A program made the translations under genes and the position numbers. Shown piece by piece: positions 37,633 to 44,722 of a stretch of 56,101 nucleotides of DNA; the first letter of the stretch is position 1, and the number at the start of each line of letters is the position of its first letter. The notes under the pieces were generated by a model. That model ran no database searches and was not told where the DNA came from. It saw only the letters and a program-made list of their open reading frames with translations. Source of the DNA: Clostridia bacterium (GTDB lineage Bacteria > Bacillota > Clostridia > Oscillospirales > Acutalibacteraceae); contig JAQXZA010000126.1 in assembly GCA_029226955.1 (NCBI GenBank), positions 1 to 56,101 of the forward strand, given 5' to 3'.

Positions 37633-38336
37633 ACACCGCCTTCTGAATTGTCGTCGGAGCTGTCGGAGCAGTCAGAGCCGCTGTCTGAACAGGCAAGAAC
37701 TTTACAAGTAAAAATGCGGCTTATTCGTGTATTTTTACTATCAGCATATTTTTTTGTAAAGTCTTTTATTAACTCTTGAAGTCTGAATAATGAAAGGTCT
37801 TTTAAATTGTTATAATCTGCATATTTATAAGCAATGTTATCAAGAATTTTTTCGTCCTCAGCGGTTAAAGGTTGCTTTTCATTATAATCGTCGTTTTTTT
37901 TATCATAACAGCTACAAAATAAATTGTAAGTTGAATAATCTGAAACATATAAGCTCAGATTTGAACTGCATTCTTCTATAAACTTATTGATTATTTCTGA
38001 GAAGTTATCTTCTTCTTCAAGTTTTCTTTTACCATAATTTAGAATGCTTATGGCTTTTTCTGATAAGCCTGTATAATCACAAATTTGTTTTGTTTCAACA
38101 TCTGTGTTTAAATCAGGCACAACGGAAAGCCCCAGTAAATAATCAGCGGTTGTATTGAAGAACTCAGTCATTTTGATTATTTGTTCAGTGTTGGGCATTC
38201 TTTTTCCGCTGACAAAGTAAGATATAGTGTTATCAGGAACACTTAAAAATTCGGCTAATTCTTTTTGTTTCTTTTTGCGTAAAGACAAAAGAGCATTTAT
38301 ATTTTGCCCTATTGTCTTGCTTATTGTTTCATTCAT
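37629..38336 (-). CDS. XRE-family repressor of the island
   Basis: A 235-residue protein. The N-terminal helix-turn-helix is IGQNINALLSLRKKKQKELAEFLSVPDNTISYFVSGKRMPN, then a helical body and a Ser/Asp-rich tail. It is cotranscribed with int and divergent from a cro-like gene, as in temperate phages and PICIs. I use the ATG at 38336 behind AAAGGG; an in-frame ATG at 38390 lacks a ribosome site and would lie within the operator repeats. No peptidase domain for self-cleavage is visible. Confidence 0.85.
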   Translation of the reverse strand: MNETISKTIGQNINALLSLRKKKQKELAEFLSVPDNTISYFVSGKRMPNTEQIIKMTEFFNTTADYLLGLSVVPDLNTDVETKQICDYTGLSEKAISILNYGKRKLEEEDNFSEIINKFIEECSSNLSLYVSDYSTYNLFCSCYDKKNDDYNEKQPLTAEDEKILDNIAYKYADYNNLKDLSLFRLQELIKDFTKKYADSKNTRISRIFTCKVLACSDSGSDCSDSSDDNSEGGV

Positions 38337-38355
38337 AGAAAACAGCCCTTTCAAA

Positions 38356-38392
38356 ATAACAAAATTGATATTATAACAAAAACATAACAAAA
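38356..38392. promoter_or_regulatory. Three-copy ATAACAAAA operator and minus-strand promoter
   Basis: ATAACAAAA occurs at 38356-38364, 38373-38381 and 38384-38392, all in one orientation. A minus-strand TATAAT (38375-38370) for the repressor-int unit lies among them. They are the likely binding sites of the switch regulators. Confidence 0.6.
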
Positions 38393-38395
38393 CGC

Positions 38396-38424
38396 TTGAT
38401 TTTGTTGTTGTGCTATGTTATACT
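38396..38424 (+). promoter_or_regulatory. Rightward promoter of the island
   Basis: TTGATT (38396-38401), a 17-bp spacer and TATACT (38419-38424), directly next to the third ATAACAAAA copy. Confidence 0.7.
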
Positions 38425-38483
38425 AAATATAGCACGGGAGATATTCCGCTGTCAACGAAAAAAAATTGAAAGGGGCTGAAAAA

Positions 38484-38669
38484 ATGAAAAACCTTGATAT
38501 ACGCAATTATGCAAAGTCAAAGGGTGTCAAACAGTGGCAAGTCGCCGAAGAACTCGGTGTAACTGAGTTTGCATTCAGCAGACAGCTCAGACACGAACTT
38601 TCCGACACCGATAAACAGGCAGTCAGAGCCGCTGTTGACAGAGCATACACCGCCATTCAACAGGCATAA
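38484..38669 (+). CDS. Small cro-like DNA-binding protein
   Basis: A 61-residue protein with a compact helix-turn-helix: KSKGVKQWQVAEELGVTEFAFSRQLRHELS. First gene rightward of the divergent switch, so a Cro or early activator role is likely. The ATG at 38484 has AAAGGGGC 7 nt upstream; an ATG at 38466 in frame lies before that site and is not used. Confidence 0.8.
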   Translation: MKNLDIRNYAKSKGVKQWQVAEELGVTEFAFSRQLRHELSDTDKQAVRAAVDRAYTAIQQA

Positions 38670-38675
38670 AAAAAT

Positions 38676-38784
38676 ACCGCCCGACTTATGCCAGTAAGTC
38701 AGACGGTGAAAGCAAAAAGCAAGAATACAGGAAAGTCGAACCGCTGTATAATAGCTTTATTCTATTATAGCATTTTTCAGCGGC
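38676..38784. other. Two hairpins between the cro-like and xis-like genes
   Basis: ACCGCCCGACTTA and TAAGTCAGACGGT pair with mismatches (38676-38707). Then CCGCTGTATAATAG and CTATTATAGC...CAGCGG pair (38742-38784). Neither has a T tract, so processing or protein binding is as likely as termination. Confidence 0.5.
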
Positions 38785-38811
38785 TGTGTAAAGAATAGGA
38801 GCAAAAAAATT

Positions 38812-39156
38812 ATGTATGAAGAACAGAACGAAAATTACAAGAATTATGTACCACAGGTTGAACCGTACACAATACCAAGAGTTATAAGCATTAAAGCCGC
38901 CGCAAAGGAATTTAGTATATCTGAATGTACTATCCGTAAATGGATAAAAAGTGGACAGTTGCCTGTTGTAAAATGCGGACATTCGTTTTTGATAAATTGC
39001 ACCACATTTTCAAAATTCCTTGTTGGTGAATGTCAGCCTGTAACACCTGAACCGCCACAAAAGCCTGTTGCTGTCGGGGAAAATGGCGAACTTTTCGCAG
39101 ACGATACACCGAGCAAGAGAAAAAGGGCGGTAAGCAGAATAAAGCCTATATATTAA
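38812..39156 (+). CDS. Excisionase-like helix-turn-helix protein
   Basis: A 114-residue protein. Residues about 22-70 (IPRVISIKAAAKEFSISECTIRKWIKSGQLPVVKCGHSFLINCTTF) form the MerR-like winged helix of the excisionase/HTH_17 group; the tail is Pro/Lys-rich. In this position it may bend DNA for excision or regulate early genes. A GGAG site precedes the ATG. The exact role is inference. Confidence 0.75.
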   Translation: MYEEQNENYKNYVPQVEPYTIPRVISIKAAAKEFSISECTIRKWIKSGQLPVVKCGHSFLINCTTFSKFLVGECQPVTPEPPQKPVAVGENGELFADDTPSKRKRAVSRIKPIY

Positions 39157-39168
39157 GGCGGTGTGACA

Positions 39169-39510
39169 ATGCAAGAGTATTTCAGCACTGAAACCACCAT
39201 TTATTTTGAAACCGAGCCTTTCAGTCGTATTCTGTCCCTGATAGGTGACGGACAGGAAAACGCAATACATAAAGCGGATTTGATACGCTGTACAGGTTTA
39301 CCCGACAGAGAATTAAGAAAAACAATAGAATTTCTCCGAAGGAAAGGTATAGTGATAATTTCAGACAACAGCGGATATTACTTTCCAACGAGCGAAAACG
39401 AGCTTGAAACATACATCAAGCAAGAGGAACACCGAGCGAAAAGCACCTTTTACACTTTGAAAAGTGCAAGACAGCTTTTAAGACAGATTAAAGACAACAC
39501 GGAGGTATGA
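39169..39510 (+). CDS. Winged-helix-like island protein of unknown function
   Basis: A 113-residue protein. The central part (HKADLIRCTGLPDRELRKTIEFLRRKGIVIISDNSGYYFPTS) reads as a winged helix with a beta-wing; a Lys/Arg-rich helix follows. Similar small proteins sit before replication genes in phages. I choose the ATG at 39169 with AAGGCGGTG 5 nt upstream over the GTG at 39163, which lies within that site. Function not known. Confidence 0.7.
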   Translation: MQEYFSTETTIYFETEPFSRILSLIGDGQENAIHKADLIRCTGLPDRELRKTIEFLRRKGIVIISDNSGYYFPTSENELETYIKQEEHRAKSTFYTLKSARQLLRQIKDNTEV

Positions 39511-39513
39511 CCA

Positions 39514-39840
39514 GTGATTGAACGCAAAGACATTGACGAGGCAAAACAGTATATTTACAATGATTATATTGTTGCCGCTTGCTTATTTCTTGATACAAAC
39601 GGCGGAAAAGATATTGTTAAAAAAGACATTGCTATTTTCGAGGCAATCAAAGAAAGCATACAGGAACTTACAGGAAAAACCGACCCCGAAATTCTGACAG
39701 GTTATGCAATAGCAATATTTGGGCATATGTGTTTTGGACTGCAAGGCACTCAGGCGGGTGAAGAACTGCAAAACACTATTGAAGAACAAAAGCCGACAAA
39801 GTCTAAAAAAATAATAAAATTTGTTGACGGACTGCAATAA
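39514..39840 (+). CDS. Small unknown island protein
   Basis: A 108-residue mostly helical protein I do not recognise. It starts with GTG at 39514 behind GGAGGT, three bases after the previous stop, so it belongs to the same message. The core (YIVAACLFLDTNGGKDIVKKDIAIFEAIKE...AIAIFGHMCFGLQ) is moderately hydrophobic but not clearly membrane-spanning. The tail is Lys-rich. Confidence 0.65.
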   Translation: MIERKDIDEAKQYIYNDYIVAACLFLDTNGGKDIVKKDIAIFEAIKESIQELTGKTDPEILTGYAIAIFGHMCFGLQGTQAGEELQNTIEEQKPTKSKKIIKFVDGLQ

Positions 39841-39850
39841 AAACATAAAC

Positions 39851-39888
39851 AAACCGCTGTATTACAACGGAAAACAGCGGTTTTTATT
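39851..39888 (+). terminator. Internal terminator or attenuator before the helicase gene
   Basis: AAACCGCTGT (39851-39860) and ACAGCGGTTT (39874-39883) form a 10-bp stem followed by TTATT. As it lies between early genes and the helicase it may limit replication-gene expression. Confidence 0.75.
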
Positions 39889-39916
39889 ACATTTAACGAG
39901 GTGAAAAAAATAAAAT

Positions 39917-41860
39917 ATGCTTGATGGTAAAGAACGAAATTTTCTATTAAAAATGCTTGAAGAAACTACAAAAGACAATCCTATGCCTCTTGTAAATTTT
40001 TCAACACTTTTGGCTTGCACAGAGGAAGAAGCAAAGGCGGTTATTGACGATATAATGAAGTCAACAGACTTAATCGTTGAAACACCAGACGGATATTATT
40101 GTCGCAACGAGCAAGATAATATTTTTGATATTGCAAACAAGAATGTTCTTGACAGGAGAATATACGAGTATATCAAGAATAATTTTACTGACCCTGTTGA
40201 AGCACAATTGTTTATAGCTGATTTGGCAGAAATTGCAACAAAACAGCGGAAAAAAACGGAATTTCTCAATCTGACTAAGGGACTTGTAAAAACTATTGCA
40301 AAAGCTGACAAGAAGTTTAAAAAGCAACAGGAACTTGAAGAACGTCAACAGAAAATTCAAGGTAAATATGGGACGTTACCACCATTTATAAAAACTGTTG
40401 TGAAGAAGGACGGCAGTGTTATTTTAGTTGTTGACTGTCCTATGCTTGCAAAATATTTGCGTGACCATTATAACTTTAAACTTGTAAGAAATCCGCAAAC
40501 GGAAGACACAAAATTTTATCTTTATGAAAACGGTGTTTACAGGGAATTGTCAAAAGACCTGTTGCAAGGATTTATTAAGCAACCTATTGTTGAATTTGAT
40601 GAAGGACTTGTAAAAAGTTATGATTTGCGTGAGGTTGAAAGACTTCTTAAAACCGACATTGAAAGCTGTAAAAGTGGAGATTTTAACACAAACGAGGATA
40701 TTATCGTTTTTGAAAATGGTGTGCTGAACATCAAGACGGGAGAACTTCTTGACCACGACCCGAAGTATTTAAGCACCATAAAAATTCCGTGTAATTATAA
40801 CGCTGATAAAATGGGAACTCCTACACCGTTTGAAGCGTGGGAAACTGCAAAACAGGAAGCACCTGTATTTTGCAATTATTTAATGACGCTTGCAAACGAA
40901 CAAGGAAACAAGCAAGGTGAAGACGATAAATCTATAACATTACTTCTTGAATTTATGGCGGTTGCAATTTCAAACATTCAAGGTTGGCGGTTTAAAAAAG
41001 CCTTGTTTCTTGTCGGACGGGGCGACACTGGAAAAAGTAAAATTTTTGACCTTATAAGTGGACTTATCGGCGGAAATAATACAGCCGAAGCAAGTTTAAG
41101 TCAGTTAGAGGAAAAATTCGGCAAAACCGCCTTGTACGAAAAGCGTTTTGTTTTTGACTCTGATATGAGTTTTTTTACCATAAACGAGTTGAAAACTTTC
41201 AAAAATGCAACAGGCGGCGACGACATTCAGATTGAAAGAAAAGGTAAAGACCCGTTTAATTATAAGTTCAGAGGCTTGCTTGCATACGGTTGTAATAAGC
41301 TACCGCAATTTGGCGGCGACAGGGGACAGTGGGTATATGACCGTATTATTCCGTTTGAATGCAAGAACGTAATTCCAAAAGATAAACAAAACAAGCGTCT
41401 TTATGAAGATATGTTTGCCGAGCGTGAAGCTATTGTAAAATTGCTTATTCCGTACTTATTGAAAGCAGTTAATAACGGTTATGAGTTTGACATTCCCGAC
41501 TGTTGCCTTGCACTTAAAGAGCAATACCGGGTTGACAATGAACCCATCCGCCAATTCTTTGAAGAATGCTGTTGTATGCGTGGAGGAGATAATCCAAGAG
41601 AAATAAAAGACGACAAAAAAGACTACACACGCAGAGAAGTATTTTATGCTTATAAGGCTTGGTATTGCGATAATGTACGGGGCGGATATTATAACGGTGT
41701 TTCTGAAAAGAAGTTTATGAATGAAATGCTTGAAATTCTTTCAGAAGGCGGATTTACAAAGGAAGAAGCAACTTTTAACACAACGACGGGTAGATACTAT
41801 ATTATAACTTTGACTGACACTGGAAAAGACTATTATGCCGAGTATAAAGGTAGTAAATGA
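39917..41860 (+). CDS. SF3 helicase of the P4/D5 phage-plasmid type
   Basis: A 647-residue replication protein. The first 100 residues include a winged-helix-like part (LDGKERNFLLKMLEETTK...). A D5_N-like region spans about 180-330, then the SF3 ATPase: Walker A GRGDTGKS (367-374), Walker B VFDSD (412-416), motif C GCNKLP (458-463) and arginine in YDRI. The C-terminus (about 530-647) has a further winged-helix-like part, as in SaPI Rep. No TOPRIM or AEP primase motif is visible, so it is called helicase rather than primase. It lies directly before an iteron origin, which it probably recognises. Confidence 0.9.
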   Translation: MLDGKERNFLLKMLEETTKDNPMPLVNFSTLLACTEEEAKAVIDDIMKSTDLIVETPDGYYCRNEQDNIFDIANKNVLDRRIYEYIKNNFTDPVEAQLFIADLAEIATKQRKKTEFLNLTKGLVKTIAKADKKFKKQQELEERQQKIQGKYGTLPPFIKTVVKKDGSVILVVDCPMLAKYLRDHYNFKLVRNPQTEDTKFYLYENGVYRELSKDLLQGFIKQPIVEFDEGLVKSYDLREVERLLKTDIESCKSGDFNTNEDIIVFENGVLNIKTGELLDHDPKYLSTIKIPCNYNADKMGTPTPFEAWETAKQEAPVFCNYLMTLANEQGNKQGEDDKSITLLLEFMAVAISNIQGWRFKKALFLVGRGDTGKSKIFDLISGLIGGNNTAEASLSQLEEKFGKTALYEKRFVFDSDMSFFTINELKTFKNATGGDDIQIERKGKDPFNYKFRGLLAYGCNKLPQFGGDRGQWVYDRIIPFECKNVIPKDKQNKRLYEDMFAEREAIVKLLIPYLLKAVNNGYEFDIPDCCLALKEQYRVDNEPIRQFFEECCCMRGGDNPREIKDDKKDYTRREVFYAYKAWYCDNVRGGYYNGVSEKKFMNEMLEILSEGGFTKEEATFNTTTGRYYIITLTDTGKDYYAEYKGSK

Positions 41861-41902
41861 GGAAAACGAAATGCACACAAACAGACCACCTTAACACACA
41901 GC

Positions 41903-42197
41903 TATGACACTTATGACAGAACAATGACATTTCTTTCATTGAAGTGTCATATAAAAAGTCAGTATTTATGCGGTTTTCGAGCGTTTTATGACACTATGAC
42001 ACTTCTACATAACTTCTTTACACAAGGGAAAAAATAAAAAATAAAAAATTATATTTTTATTATTTTTTTAATTCTATATATTTTTAAGAAGTTCAAAAGA
42101 AGTGTCAGAAGTGTCATAACCATTAAAAAGTATAGTGTTTATGCGGTTTTGCACTATGACACTTCTGTGTGCTTATATGCCATTTTATGACACTTCT
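41903..42197. other. Candidate replication origin with iterons around an AT-rich core
   Basis: TATGACACTTC-type iterons: plus orientation at 41903, 41987, 41995, 42155 and 42186; reverse at 41941, 42098 and 42107; partial copies near 41912 and 41924. They flank a nearly pure A/T core at 42030-42087. Each side also has an AGTRTTTATGCGGTTTT block (41961-41977, 42134-42150). Placement after the helicase matches SaPI origins. An open frame at 42135-42272 crosses the right iterons and is not taken as coding. Confidence 0.85.
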
Positions 42198-42272
42198 TCT
42201 GTCATTAGAGGCTATACGCCTACTATCAGCAGAAAAACCGCTGAAAAAATCAAGAAAAGAGGTGAAAAGAAA

Positions 42273-42455
42273 TTGAAGAAGCTGACACCGATAAAAGCAA
42301 TAAGGGCAAAGTGTTTAGACTGTTGTTGTTGGGACAGAAAAGAAGTAAAGCTATGTACGGCTACAAATTGCCCTTTATACGCTTATAGAGAGGGGCATAG
42401 ACCTAAGGAATATAATAACACCACCGAGCAGACTAACCCCGAAAAAAGCCTATAA
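42273..42455 (+). CDS. Cysteine-rich mini-protein (phage/island type)
   Basis: A 60-residue protein starting with TTG at 42273, behind GAGGTG 8 nt upstream. Cysteines are arranged C-x2-C-C-C then C-x4-C-P-L-Y (AKCLDCCCWDRKEVKLCTATNCPLYAYREGH), likely to bind one zinc. I know this motif from small phage and integrative-element proteins of unknown function. The longer in-frame extension upstream overlaps the iterons and has no ribosome site. Confidence 0.7.
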   Translation: MKKLTPIKAIRAKCLDCCCWDRKEVKLCTATNCPLYAYREGHRPKEYNNTTEQTNPEKSL

Positions 42456-42576
42456 AGCGTATAGTTTTTGACAAAAGAATTGACATCTGACAGCGGAAAA
42501 AGAAAAAGCCGCCCCACTTTTCAGCAGAACGACCGATACATCAAATATATTTTATCATATAAGGGCGGTGTATTCA

Positions 42577-43377
42577 ATGGAGAATGAACAGCTTGTTACG
42601 CTTATTCAGAGCGGCAACCGTGACTTATTGCCGGAACTGTGGGAGCAGACGGAAAGACTTGTTAAAATGCTGATTATACGGTATGCGAAAAGTAAAGTAT
42701 TGCCGAACAGTATGGATATTGACGACCTGTTACAGTGTGGTTATTTTGCCCTGTTGCAAGCCGTAAGAGCCTTTAAAGCTGATAATGGGTATAAATTTAC
42801 CACCTATCTGAATTACAGCGTAAAGAACGCTATTGATGAAGAAACAGGCAGTGACAGAAAACACTTCAAGGAAGTATCATATAACAAGACCGTAAGGGAC
42901 AAGGACGGCGACAATGTAGAATTGCTTGACCTTATGGAAGACAGTACAGCGGAATATGATTTGATAGAACCTGTGGAGCTGACCGATACACAAAGAACAG
43001 TTATAGAAGCACTGGAACGGCTACCACCTGTACAGCGTGAAGTTATAAGCAAGCATTATCTGAAAGGCTTGACGCTTAATCAAATAGCAACGGAAAGGCA
43101 CTGCACCATAGAGAATATAAGGCAATACATAAAAGCCGGCTTTAAGACTTTGAGGAAAGACCGAGCGTTGAGGAACCTATATTTTGATACTGTCGGGAGC
43201 AGTTATATACACAGGTTTAACCGTTTCCAGTACAGCCCTGAATACTTTGAAACTATAAGGAAGATTGAAGAGCTTGAACGCAATACAACCGAGTATATGA
43301 CATACGGCAAACAACAGGCACGGCGGACAATTCTGTTATTACAAGCACAAAAGGAATACGACAAGAAACATATATAA
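42577..43377 (+). CDS. Sigma-70-like RNA polymerase sigma factor on the island
   Basis: A 266-residue protein. Region 2 is at about 45-90 (SMDIDDLLQCGYFALLQAVRAFKADNGYKFTTYLNYSV) and region 4 at about 145-200 (LERLPPVQREVISKHYLKGLTLNQIATERHCTIENIRQYIKAG); region 3 is short. A Lys/Arg-rich tail of 60 residues follows. It may direct polymerase to late island genes or a helper phage's promoters. ATG at 42577 with GGGCGGTG 6 nt upstream; a GTG 9 bp earlier is in frame. A terminator follows. Confidence 0.85.
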   Translation: MENEQLVTLIQSGNRDLLPELWEQTERLVKMLIIRYAKSKVLPNSMDIDDLLQCGYFALLQAVRAFKADNGYKFTTYLNYSVKNAIDEETGSDRKHFKEVSYNKTVRDKDGDNVELLDLMEDSTAEYDLIEPVELTDTQRTVIEALERLPPVQREVISKHYLKGLTLNQIATERHCTIENIRQYIKAGFKTLRKDRALRNLYFDTVGSSYIHRFNRFQYSPEYFETIRKIEELERNTTEYMTYGKQQARRTILLLQAQKEYDKKHI

Positions 43378-43542
43378 CATCACAATTATTCAAGAAAACG
43401 CAAACAATTCTTTTTATTGTGACTTATATATCATACTCCCCCCTTAAAGCAATGCAACATATTCAGCGGCACACCGTACAGCCCTACATCATTTTACACG
43501 CACGATATTTTTATAGAACCCCCTACCTTTTAGGAGCATAAG

Positions 43543-43573
43543 CAAGGTTGATTTATTTCAGCCTTGTTTTTTT
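43543..43573 (+). terminator. Terminator downstream of the sigma-like gene
   Basis: CAAGGTTGA and TTCAGCCTTG pair with one bulge, followed by seven T. Confidence 0.8.
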
Positions 43574-43641
43574 ATTGGGCACAGATTTGTGCTCAGTAAT
43601 GCAAGAGAACCGCCAAAAAAGCTCACTTACCGTTATGGTAC

Positions 43642-43750
43642 TTGACACAGTATTCCGCTGATATGTTATAAACTATCACAATATAACCACTACCCTGATT
43701 TAGGGGAACGGTTATGCCTTGATGTATGCACCCACAGGGGTACATCAAAA
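43642..43750 (+). ncRNA. Candidate structured RNA or hairpin origin
   Basis: TTGACA (43642-43647) with TGTTATAAA about 18 bp on could start a transcript near 43680. It would begin with ATAACC/GGTTAT (43683-43688 with 43710-43715) enclosing CCCT/AGGG, then a strong hairpin TTGATGTA/TACATCAA (43719-43726 with 43741-43748) with an inner CCC/GGG. No ribosome site or frame follows. It might be a regulatory RNA or a single-strand replication start. Confidence 0.4.
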
Positions 43751-43937
43751 AGTACAGATTGACAAGGCTTGACAACGGACAGCTATGTTGTGTAGAAAAA
43801 AATCCCTTTATTTCTGAAAAATCGATTATATAACTGTAATACCGCTGAAGCCCTTTTAAATCGCCTGTATTGAGTTTTTTTGTGGCAAAGCAGTTAACTT
43901 ATACCTTGTCAAGAAAAACCGCTGAAATAGGCTTTAA

Positions 43938-44037
43938 AGGCTATATTTAAGTGTGTGTATGACGATACCGGAAAAGACTTTTTCCTAATTTCGGGAAAAA
44001 ATACAGGCTATGTTTAAGTGTATGTATGACGATACCG
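43938..44037. repeat. Pair of 33-bp direct repeats
   Basis: AGGCTATATTTAAGTGTGTG... at 43938-43970 recurs at 44005-44037 with two differences; both end GACGATACCG. Spacing is 67 bp. Confidence 0.75.
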
Positions 44038-44254
44038 AGAATAAAAAATGACCGAACGAAATTCGTACGCACAAAATAACTAACGACAAAAAACGGACGC
44101 ACCCCCTGAAAATTCCATTTTTCAGCATTACAGGATATACAAGCACAAATGCCCACAGCGTAGTCGTAAATGCCCTACAATCGTTTTTTACACAAAATCA
44201 ATAAAACTACACCTTAAAAATAAAAGCCGTTACAGCGGCTTACAGGCGAAAATA

Positions 44255-44288
44255 AAAGGCTGTCCGATTTTTTGGACAACCTTTTTTC
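44255..44288 (+). terminator. Terminator-like hairpin in the noncoding region
   Basis: AAAGGCTGTCC and GGACAACCTTT pair around GATTTTTT and are followed by TTTCTTTTT. AAGCCG-TTACAG-CGGCTT lies just before it (44224-44241). Confidence 0.65.
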
Positions 44289-44296
44289 TTTTTAAT

Positions 44297-44397
44297 GCGA
44301 CACTAACATTGTGCGTACGAATTTCGTATTTGCTTTCCAAATTTGGAAAGCAAGTTACAAAGGCGACACTAACATTGTGCGTACGAATTTCGTACGC
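44297..44397. repeat. Repeat-palindrome-repeat module
   Basis: A 32-bp repeat (GCGACACTAACATTGTGCGT...) stands at 44297-44328 and 44363-44394. Between them is a perfect 24-bp palindrome with arms TTGCTTTCCAAA/TTTGGAAAGCAA (44330-44353). The right copy ends in a perfect palindrome GCGTACGAATTTCGTACGC (44379-44397). A reverse copy of the TTGTGCGTACGAATTTCGT core lies at about 44056-44074. Confidence 0.8.
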
Positions 44398-44522
44398 AGT
44401 TAGGAGCAGAATGTCAAAGGGGGTAACAAAATTTATAACTCAATAACGAATTGTTAGCGAGCCTTGACGGTGAACAAATCGTTCAGCCTGTCATTGTGGG
44501 GATAGTCTGACCGACATCACCC

Positions 44523-44722
44523 CTATGGAGTAGTGAAATGCTACTCCATCTATAACCCTATGCAACCGTGAAGATGGGGGTATGATTTGTACCGTCATAG
44601 TAGTGAAATGCTACCCCATCTATAACCCTATGCAACAGCGGAAATATTACTTTTGTTTTTTCAAAATATCGCCGTCCGTTTTTCGGACAGCGATATGCAA
44701 CAGCGGAATTATTACTTTTTTC
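44523..44722. repeat. 70-bp-spaced repeats with hairpins
   Basis: A 36-bp unit (TAGTGAAATGCTACTCCATC...) at 44531-44566 recurs at 44601-44636 with one difference. The first copy lies in a 9-bp stem ATGGAGTAG/CTACTCCAT; the second pairs with GATGGGG upstream. ATGCAACAGCGGAA at about 44630 recurs at 44694. Confidence 0.75.
44662..44696 (-). terminator. Terminator of the RHH gene
   Basis: ATATCGC-C-GTCCG and CGGAC-A-GCGATAT pair around TTTTT. On the minus strand TTTTG follows. It is 15 bp past the stop of the RHH gene. Confidence 0.65.

Larger units (their letters stand above)
43378..44711. other. 1.3-kb noncoding, repeat-rich region of the island
   Basis: No convincing gene on either strand. 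It contains a terminator (43543), a promoter with stacked hairpins (43642-43750), two 33-bp direct repeats (43938, 44005), a terminator hairpin (44255-44288), a repeat-palindrome-repeat module (44297-44397), a 70-bp-spaced repeat pair with hairpins (44523-44636) and a further hairpin (44666-44696). Listed separately below where clear. Confidence 0.75.

Noticed and set aside
42135..42272. In-frame extension of the Cys-rich mini-protein
   Set aside because: It covers the right iterons and lacks a ribosome site; the TTG at 42273 has one.
43947..44156. 69-codon minus-strand frame in the island noncoding region
   Set aside because: It runs through one of the 33-bp direct repeats, has no ribosome site and its aromatic, cysteine-rich content looks random.
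43378..44711. Retron or group II intron
   Set aside because: No reverse transcriptase frame is present anywhere in the window, and no msr/msd-type or domain V structure was found.
44297..44722. CRISPR array
   Set aside because: The repeats are only two per family, with palindromes between them, no regular spacers and no cas genes.
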